Positions 59,719 to 64,000 of a stretch of 64,000 nt of DNA are shown here, in pieces. The notes under the pieces were generated by a model. The model saw only the letters and a program-made list of their open reading frames with translations. It did not search any database and had not been told where the DNA came from. This DNA comes from an uncultured Candidatus Melainabacteria bacterium. Its GTDB lineage: Bacteria > Cyanobacteriota > Vampirovibrionia > Gastranaerophilales > Gastranaerophilaceae. The stretch spans positions 80,215-144,214 of the forward strand of contig CAKUUG010000001.1 of the NCBI GenBank assembly GCA_934692665.1. Direction: 5' to 3'. The stretch's first letter is position 1, and every line of letters starts with the position of its first letter. Position numbers and translations under genes: made by a program.

Positions 59719-60504
59719 ATGAAAAAGGGCTTTACTTTAGCAGAAGTTATGATAACTCTAACCGTAATTGGAATAATCACAGCTGTTATCATTCCTGTTG
59801 CTAATAATTCAAAACCAAATGAAAATGTAATGAAATTCAAAAAAGCCCACAATGTTCTTTACCAAGTGATGACCGGTTTAGTTGCTTCAGATTATTATTA
59901 TGAGGGAGATTTGGGCAGATATCCGGATGGCAGATATATAGAAAACAATGATGGTGATATCCCTTATTTTTGCAAAACATTTGCAGAATTTTTGTCGACA
60001 AAATCTGAAAAATGTTCAGATAGCGATAGGGATGATTTTACTTCGTCTGTTATTGTAGAAGAAAATGAAGGAGTGCAGGATTTTTATGATTTTTCTATCA
60101 GAAAAGGTACACAAAAAGCCTACGAAGTTACCAAAAAACGACTCGATAATACCTGCAAAACCTATGCAACAGTTGCAGGAAAAGAAATAATAACGCCGGA
60201 TAATGTCGTATATTATAGAACAAAACCCCAAATTACTTTTGGACTGAACGACCCCGTGTACAATTGCAGGCATATTTCATTTAAAGGTGATAAATTTAGG
60301 GGGATAGTTGATGAAACAGGCTTTCCTTGTACTTATATCGTGTTTTGTATTGATATAGACGGATTTAATGAAAAAACAGGCTCTGCTAATTGTGATGATA
60401 TAAAAGACATTTGTCCTTTTGGATATGGAATAAGAGCGGATGGAAAGATTTTAACCGGAAAAAGAGCAGATACTTGGCTTGAAAAAGGAAATTTAAATGA
60501 CTAA
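59719..60504 (+). CDS. Type IV prepilin-like protein 3
   Basis: The 261-aa protein starts MKKGFTLAEVMITLTVIG, with the canonical Gly at -1, Phe +1 and Glu +5, then the same hydrophobic anchor and LKFKKAHN-type helix as its paralogues at 15109 and 21467. The variable middle (about 85-215) contains several cysteines that may form disulfides. The C-terminal block is FCIDIDG, NCDDIKDICPFGYGIRADG, KILTGKRADTWL. This end is nearly identical to the displaced frame of prepilin 1. The ribosome site TATGGAGAAAAT matches that of prepilin 2. A small membrane protein frame overlaps its stop. Confidence 0.9.
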   Translation: MKKGFTLAEVMITLTVIGIITAVIIPVANNSKPNENVMKFKKAHNVLYQVMTGLVASDYYYEGDLGRYPDGRYIENNDGDIPYFCKTFAEFLSTKSEKCSDSDRDDFTSSVIVEENEGVQDFYDFSIRKGTQKAYEVTKKRLDNTCKTYATVAGKEIITPDNVVYYRTKPQITFGLNDPVYNCRHISFKGDKFRGIVDETGFPCTYIVFCIDIDGFNEKTGSANCDDIKDICPFGYGIRADGKILTGKRADTWLEKGNLND

Positions 60505-60631
60505 AAAAGAAAAAATAATAGCAGTTTGTTTTGTATTGTCATTCATTTTTTGTACAGGTTCTTTGTTGTTTACAATTTACCTTAACAAACCTGAAGGCTA
60601 TATTTTTAATATAGAAAGACTATTTCGCTAA
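60497..60631 (+). CDS. Small membrane protein overlapping the prepilin 3 stop
   Basis: A 44-codon frame starts within the prepilin end (ATGACTAA overlap) and reads MTKKEKIIAVCFVLSFIF, then CTGSLLFTIYLNK and PEGYIFNIERLFR. It has one membrane helix with basic start, so its N-terminus should be cytosolic. The stop-start overlap suggests coupled translation. The last 12 bp overlap the convergent cyclase gene. No family recognised; it could be an accessory of the pilin. Confidence 0.55.
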   Translation: MTKKEKIIAVCFVLSFIFCTGSLLFTIYLNKPEGYIFNIERLFR

Positions 60632-61450
60632 TCTGATTATTTCGTACAAATTTATTTTACTTGCTTTGCCTTTTATTGCTACATTTTTGATTGTAAAAGC
60701 ATCGACATTTGTCTTTACTTTTTGATAAGTGCTTTCGCTAACAAGAAAGTTTGTTTTGTATACTTTATTATAATTTTCAATTCTGGATGCTGTGTTTACA
60801 GTATCACCTAATACAGTATATTCAAGGCGATTTTTTGAGCCGACATTTCCAACGAAAGCTTCTCCTGTAGAAATTCCAATCCCCATTTCTATTTTTGGTT
60901 TGCCTTCTTCAAGCCATTTTTCTTGCAAAAATTTTACTTTGCGAAGCATTCTTATTCCGCATTCTACAGCGTCCATTGCGTGAGTTTCGGATTTTTTCGG
61001 TTCGCCAAAAATAACAAGCATAGCATCTCCGACAAACTTATTCAAAACCCCGTTATGTTCCTCTATTATTGGCACTAAGGCACTAAAATATTCATTTAAA
61101 ATTTCAGAAACCGAATCGGGATTCATATTTTCAGAAATTGCCGTAAAATTTCTTATATCGGCAAAAAGAACAGTCACATTGGCTCTTTTTCCGCCCAGAG
61201 AAACATTGTCTATATCATTTACGACTTTTTCCATAATATCGTATGACAAATATTTTCCCAAAACGTTTTTGATTTTGTTTTTTTTGAAATCTTCTCTTAT
61301 ATATTTATATAGATATATACACGTTAAACTGCAAATCAAAACATTACAAAATCTCAACTCGAGAGAATTTGAAATCAGTGCATAAATTATCAAAAAAATC
61401 AATGCACAAAAAAGAGATAAAGTTTTTAAATTCTTTTTTATAAACTCCAT
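60620..61450 (-). CDS. Membrane-bound class III adenylate/guanylate cyclase
   Basis: ATG 61450 gives 276 aa (the frame opens at a GTG at 61489). Two closely spaced membrane helices at the N-terminus (LSLFCALIFLIIYALI, LRFCNVLICSLTCIYLY) are followed by a short linker and the cyclase domain (about 85-265). Metal-binding aspartates are in TVLFADIRNFT and KFVGDAMLVIFG; LGDTVNTASRIEN is the transition-state region. The Lys in NKFVGD suggests ATP as substrate, but specificity is not certain. The product would be cAMP. No cAMP receptor is in the window. Confidence 0.9.
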   Translation of the reverse strand: MEFIKKNLKTLSLFCALIFLIIYALISNSLELRFCNVLICSLTCIYLYKYIREDFKKNKIKNVLGKYLSYDIMEKVVNDIDNVSLGGKRANVTVLFADIRNFTAISENMNPDSVSEILNEYFSALVPIIEEHNGVLNKFVGDAMLVIFGEPKKSETHAMDAVECGIRMLRKVKFLQEKWLEEGKPKIEMGIGISTGEAFVGNVGSKNRLEYTVLGDTVNTASRIENYNKVYKTNFLVSESTYQKVKTNVDAFTIKNVAIKGKASKINLYEIIRLAK

Positions 61451-61534
61451 ATTTTGATTGTATAATAATTTTTTAAAAATTGATAGCACTATTGTAAAGA
61501 AATTTTAAATTAATATTTGTAAAATTATATGTTC

Positions 61535-61563
61535 TTGTTAGAATTAATTATGTAAGATAAAAT
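61535..61563 (+). promoter_or_regulatory. Probable promoter of the rpmG-trnW-secE-nusG-rplK-rplA run
   Basis: TTGTTA (61535-61540), exactly 17 bp, TAAAAT (61558-61563). The predicted start lies at the foot of the hairpin described next and about 70 bp before rpmG. Confidence 0.5.
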
Positions 61564-61566
61564 TGT

Positions 61567-61594
61567 ATAGAATGTCCTTGCTTGGACATTCTAT
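61567..61594 (+). other. 5' leader hairpin upstream of rpmG
   Basis: ATAGAATGTCC (61567-61577) pairs perfectly with GGACATTCTAT (61584-61594), 6-nt loop. There is no U tract, so it is not a normal terminator; at the very 5' end of the transcript it may protect the mRNA or act in control of the ribosomal operon. Confidence 0.5.
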
Positions 61595-61640
61595 TAATAA
61601 GAAAATAATATACATTAAAACCCCAAGAAAGGCAGACAAA

Positions 61641-61808
61641 ATGGGAATTAAAGGTAAAAACGATAAAATGGTTGTTCTTGCTTGTGAAGATTGCAAAGAA
61701 AGAAACTATACAACAACTAAAAATAAAAAAACAAACAAAGAAAGAATGGAATTAAACAAATACTGTCCTACTTGTAAAAAACATACTGTTCATAAAGAAA
61801 CAAAATAG
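61641..61808 (+). CDS. rpmG: Ribosomal protein L33
   Basis: The 55-aa large-subunit protein starts at ATG 61641 (AAAGG at 8 nt), giving MGIKGKNDKMVVLACEDC. It has the zinc-binding form with C..C pairs (ACEDC and YCPTC), so it is the C+ version that needs zinc. It is the first gene of the run leading to tRNA-Trp and secE, as in many bacteria. The frame upstream of this ATG is leader sequence. Confidence 0.95.
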   Translation: MGIKGKNDKMVVLACEDCKERNYTTTKNKKTNKERMELNKYCPTCKKHTVHKETK

Positions 61809-61847
61809 TATTTATTAATTCCCATAAAATAGATTTTAACAAAATTT

Positions 61848-61920
61848 GCGTCCTTAGTTCAGTTGGTAGAACGTCGGTCTCCAAAACCGGATGTCGAGGG
61901 TTCGAGTCCTTCAGGGCGCG
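61848..61920 (+). tRNA. tRNA-Trp (anticodon CCA)
   Basis: The 73-nt cloverleaf has acceptor stem GCGTCCT with AGGGCGC (one G-T pair), discriminator G, T arm GTCGAGGGTTCGAGTCCTTC-like region, and a 7-nt anticodon loop CTCCAAA with anticodon CCA at its centre. The 3' CCA is not encoded. It lies between rpmG and secE, a common position, and is cotranscribed and cut out. Confidence 0.95.
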
Positions 61921-61942
61921 AATTTAAAAAGAAAGAAAAACA

Positions 61943-62137
61943 ATGAACGGTGAAAATATAACTCAACAAATAGCTACATATTTCAAAGGTGTAAAAGCTG
62001 AATGGGGCAAGGTTTCTTGGCCTACAAGACAACAAGTTTTAGCTGAAACTGTTATCGTAGTTCTTGTTGTTACTTTTTTTACAGTTGTTGTCTTTTTGAT
62101 TGATATAATTTTTAAATTTTTGTTGGGCAAAATTTAA
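61943..62137 (+). CDS. secE: Preprotein translocase subunit SecE
   Basis: The 64-aa protein is the single-helix form of SecE: an amphipathic segment (QIATYFKGVKAEWGKVSWPTRQQVL, conserved KKVSWPT block) followed by one membrane helix (TVIVVLVVTFFTVVVFLIDIIF). It clamps SecY in the translocon. Neighbours nusG and the ribosomal genes are typical. Confidence 0.96.
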   Translation: MNGENITQQIATYFKGVKAEWGKVSWPTRQQVLAETVIVVLVVTFFTVVVFLIDIIFKFLLGKI

Positions 62138-62151
62138 GTAAAGGTTGAAAA

Positions 62152-62769
62152 ATGTCTGAAAAAGAAAACGAAATTCAAAATCTTCAAAACGAAGAAGAAA
62201 GCATCTATATTAGTAAAGAACCTACTCACAATATAGAAAAAGCTCCTGAAAAAAGATGGTATGTAGTACACACTTATTCAGGATATGAAAACAAGGTTAA
62301 AGTCAACCTTGAAAAACGTATCGAGTATATGAATATGGGTGAAAAAATCTTCAGAATTGAAGTTCCTCAAAAAACAGTTACTCAAGTTCGCTCAGGCAAA
62401 AAAACAAAAAAAGAAGAAAAGATATTTCCGGGATATGTCCTTGTTGAAATGATTATGGATGATGATTCTTGGTATGTTGTTCGTCACACAGCCGGAGTTA
62501 CAAAATTTGTCGGAACAGCGAAAAAACCAATTCCTGCAAAATACTCAGAAATCAAGAAAATCATTCATAGTGGCCAACAAACAACTGCAAAAATTGAACT
62601 CGATGTTAAAGTTGGTGATAAAGTACGTATTATTTCAGGTCCGTTTGCTGAGTTTATCGGCGATATTACAGAAGTTTATCCTGACAAATCAAAACTTCGT
62701 GCTATGGTTTCAATTTTTGGACGTGAAACTCCGGTTGAATTAGAATACAAACAAATTCAAAAAGTATAA
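62152..62769 (+). CDS. nusG: Transcription termination/antitermination factor NusG
   Basis: NusG binds RNA polymerase and Rho or ribosomes. The 205-aa protein has an N-terminal extension of about 35 residues, then the NGN domain (RWYVVHTYSGYENKVKVNL, FPGYVLVEM, VVRHTAGVTKFVG) and a KOW domain (KVGDKVRIISGPFAEFIGDI). The extension is charged and probably disordered. Followed by a leader hairpin and rplK. Confidence 0.97.
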   Translation: MSEKENEIQNLQNEEESIYISKEPTHNIEKAPEKRWYVVHTYSGYENKVKVNLEKRIEYMNMGEKIFRIEVPQKTVTQVRSGKKTKKEEKIFPGYVLVEMIMDDDSWYVVRHTAGVTKFVGTAKKPIPAKYSEIKKIIHSGQQTTAKIELDVKVGDKVRIISGPFAEFIGDITEVYPDKSKLRAMVSIFGRETPVELEYKQIQKV

Positions 62770-62787
62770 AATAAACAAAATGTCATT

Positions 62788-62826
62788 GTGGAAGGACTAA
62801 AAAGCCGAATAGTCCGCAAATACCAC
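62788..62826 (+). promoter_or_regulatory. Candidate L1-binding leader upstream of rplK
   Basis: GTGG (62788-62791) and CCAC (62823-62826) enclose GGACTA paired with TAGTCC and an internal loop. The form GTGG-x-GG-stem-CCGC-x-ACCAC resembles the ribosomal protein L1 target on 23S rRNA and on bacterial rplK leaders. If so, free L1 shuts off the rplK-rplA part of the operon. Confidence 0.55.
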
Positions 62827-62840
62827 GAAAGGAGAATAAA

Positions 62841-63278
62841 ATGGCACCAAAAACAAATAAAAAAATCACCGGCAAAATTAAACTTCAAATTGAAGCCGGA
62901 AAAGCAAATCCAGCACCTCCAGTTGGTCCTGCTTTAGGTCAAAAAGGTGTTAACATCATGGATTTTTGCAAACAGTTCAATGAAAGAACTGCTTCGCAAG
63001 CAGGATATATTATTCCTGTTGTAATTGATGTATATGAAGACAGAAGTTTTGATTTTGTTATTAAATCACCTCCGGCTGCTGTGTTAATTAAGAAAGAATT
63101 AAATTTACCAAAAGGTTCAGCAGTTCCTAACAAAACTAAAGTTGGACAAATTACTCAAGAACAACTTGAAAAAATCGCTAAAATTAAAATGAACGATTTA
63201 AATGCAACATCTATGGAAGCAGCAGTTGAAATGATTAAAGGTACTGCTCGTGCAATGGGTGTTACAGTAGCACAATAG
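62841..63278 (+). CDS. rplK: Ribosomal protein L11
   Basis: The 145-aa protein binds the GTPase-centre of 23S rRNA. N-terminal KLQIEAGKANPAPPVGPALGQ and C-terminal helix GTARAMGV are typical; the length is the family norm. The GAAAGGAG ribosome site precedes it. Confidence 0.98.
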   Translation: MAPKTNKKITGKIKLQIEAGKANPAPPVGPALGQKGVNIMDFCKQFNERTASQAGYIIPVVIDVYEDRSFDFVIKSPPAAVLIKKELNLPKGSAVPNKTKVGQITQEQLEKIAKIKMNDLNATSMEAAVEMIKGTARAMGVTVAQ

Positions 63279-63283
63279 TTACA

Positions 63284-63319
63284 GATGGGAGATAGCAAAT
63301 TTGCTGTCGTTACTACCAC
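63284..63319 (+). promoter_or_regulatory. Candidate second L1-binding element before rplA
   Basis: GATGGGAG, a stem GATAGC with GCTGTC, and CGTTACTACCAC recall the L1-site halves (GGGAG and CGTTA...ACCAC) seen in bacterial L1 mRNA leaders. It lies in the 54-bp gap between rplK and rplA. This would let L1 control its own gene directly. Confidence 0.5.
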
Positions 63320-63332
63320 AAAAGGAGAAAAA

Positions 63333-64000
63333 ATGTCTAAATTAACAAAAAAACAAAAGAAAATAAATGAAATGTTGGCAGATTTCACTCAGCCTACAAC
63401 TGCTCTAGAAGCAATTAAAAAACTTCAAGAAGTTTCTAAAGAAACATCAAAATTTGATGAAACTCTAGAGTGCCACATGCGTTTAGGTATTGATGTAAAA
63501 CATGCTGACCAACAAATCAGATCAACTACTGTTTTACCTGCTGGCTTGGGTAAAGATGTTAGAGTTTGCGTTATTGCAAAAGCTGATTTAGTTCCTGCTG
63601 CAAAAGAAGCTGGTGCAAACGAAGCTGGTTCTGAAGAAATTATCGACAAAATCGCTGGCGGTTGGTTTGAATTCGATACATTAATTGCAACACCTGATAT
63701 GATGCCAAAACTTGGTAGATTAGGTAGAGTTCTTGGTCCTAAAGGTTTGATGCCAAACCCAAAAACAGGAACTGTTACTGTTGATGTTGCAAAAGCAGTT
63801 AAAGATGCTAAAGCAGGTAAAGTTGAATTCCGTGCTGACAAACAAGGTATGATTCACGTTCCTCTAGGTAAAGTTGGTTTTACTACAGACGACTTGATGA
63901 AAAACTATGCAACTTTGGCTGATGCTATTATAAAAGCAAAACCATCTGCTGCAAAAGGTACATACTTGAAATCAGTATATCTTTCTACAACAATGGGCCC
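63333..64000 (+). CDS. rplA: Ribosomal protein L1 (3' end outside window)
   Basis: The visible 222 codons start MSKLTKKQKKINEML and contain the family motifs DQQIRSTTVLPAGLGKDVRV, LGRVLGPKGLMPNPKTGTV and GKVEFRADKQGMIHVPLGK, and reach TTMGP close to the normal C-terminus of about 230-235 residues. L1 shapes the L1 stalk of the 50S subunit and represses translation of its own operon. Cut by the right window edge. Confidence 0.97.
   Translation, partial: MSKLTKKQKKINEMLADFTQPTTALEAIKKLQEVSKETSKFDETLECHMRLGIDVKHADQQIRSTTVLPAGLGKDVRVCVIAKADLVPAAKEAGANEAGSEEIIDKIAGGWFEFDTLIATPDMMPKLGRLGRVLGPKGLMPNPKTGTVTVDVAKAVKDAKAGKVEFRADKQGMIHVPLGKVGFTTDDLMKNYATLADAIIKAKPSAAKGTYLKSVYLSTTMG

Noticed and set aside
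1..64000. CRISPR arrays, insertion sequences, prophage or integrative elements
   Set aside because: No regular direct repeats with spacers, no transposase, integrase or phage structural genes seen on either strand.

Overview
This window is AT-rich bacterial chromosome with dense, mostly housekeeping genes in long co-directional runs. I see no transposase, integrase, phage module or CRISPR array. The genes point to a diderm anaerobe: a lipid A block (lpxD-lpxC-fabZ-lpxA), a rubredoxin, a biotin-dependent Na+-pumping decarboxylase, and class III cyclase and two-component signalling. SepF next to the YggS-type PLP protein, and very characteristic prepilins starting MKK(A/G)FTLAEVMITLTVIG, fit a non-photosynthetic gut cyanobacterial relative (Melainabacteria / Gastranaerophilales). 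That placement is inference from gene content, not from a phylogeny.

Layout. Positions 1-11.6 kb (minus strand) hold a single run, lpxD-lpxC-fabZ-lpxA-M29 aminopeptidase-polyprenyl synthase-signal peptidase I-smc-scpA-scpB, with overlapping or near-overlapping genes in most places and a probable internal promoter before smc. Positions 11.7-15 kb (minus) hold a signalling run: XRE regulator, sensor-less histidine kinase, REC/degenerate GGDEF/REC protein, YlxR, and a ParB-like protein. Divergent from it at 15.1 kb is a prepilin gene broken by one frameshift. Positions 16-21 kb hold Mini-III RNase, PBP1A, a secreted protein and an M49-like zinc peptidase. A second XRE/prepilin pair lies at 21-22.2 kb, followed by the RNase P RNA. 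Positions 22.7-29 kb hold a secreted VWA protein, dCMP deaminase, an HPE-repeat protein, yggS-sepF and priA. Positions 29-35 kb hold polA, a BioY-like protein, rimI, speD, rubredoxin and a radical SAM protein. Positions 35-47 kb hold a response regulator with a CtpA-type protease, an exchanger, glycosyltransferases, a SpoIID-domain protein, era and coaD. Positions 47.2-51.1 kb hold birA-oadG-oadA-oadB. Positions 51.2-55.3 kb hold an EF-hand/LysM-like protein and a large FtsH-like protein with a ruined ATP site. Positions 55.4-59.2 kb hold radA and recG, convergent. A third prepilin cassette, this time with a MerR-type regulator, lies at 59.2-60.6 kb, then a class III cyclase. Positions 61.5-64 kb hold the rpmG-tRNA-Trp-secE-nusG-rplK-rplA run, cut by the window edge.

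How it works together. The most distinctive feature is a family of three prepilin-like genes. They share almost identical N-termini and a shared C-terminal block but have variable middles. Each is transcribed away from its own small DNA-binding regulator across an intergenic region with inverted repeats. One of these regulators heads a kinase/response-regulator operon. This looks like a set of separately switched surface or secretion pseudopilins. No pilus assembly genes are present in the window. A second theme is a shared N-terminal sequence (M-K/Q-I-S/T...N...F) on three otherwise unrelated proteins. Biotin is a third theme: BioY-like uptake, BirA ligase and the biotinylated decarboxylase subunit are all here.
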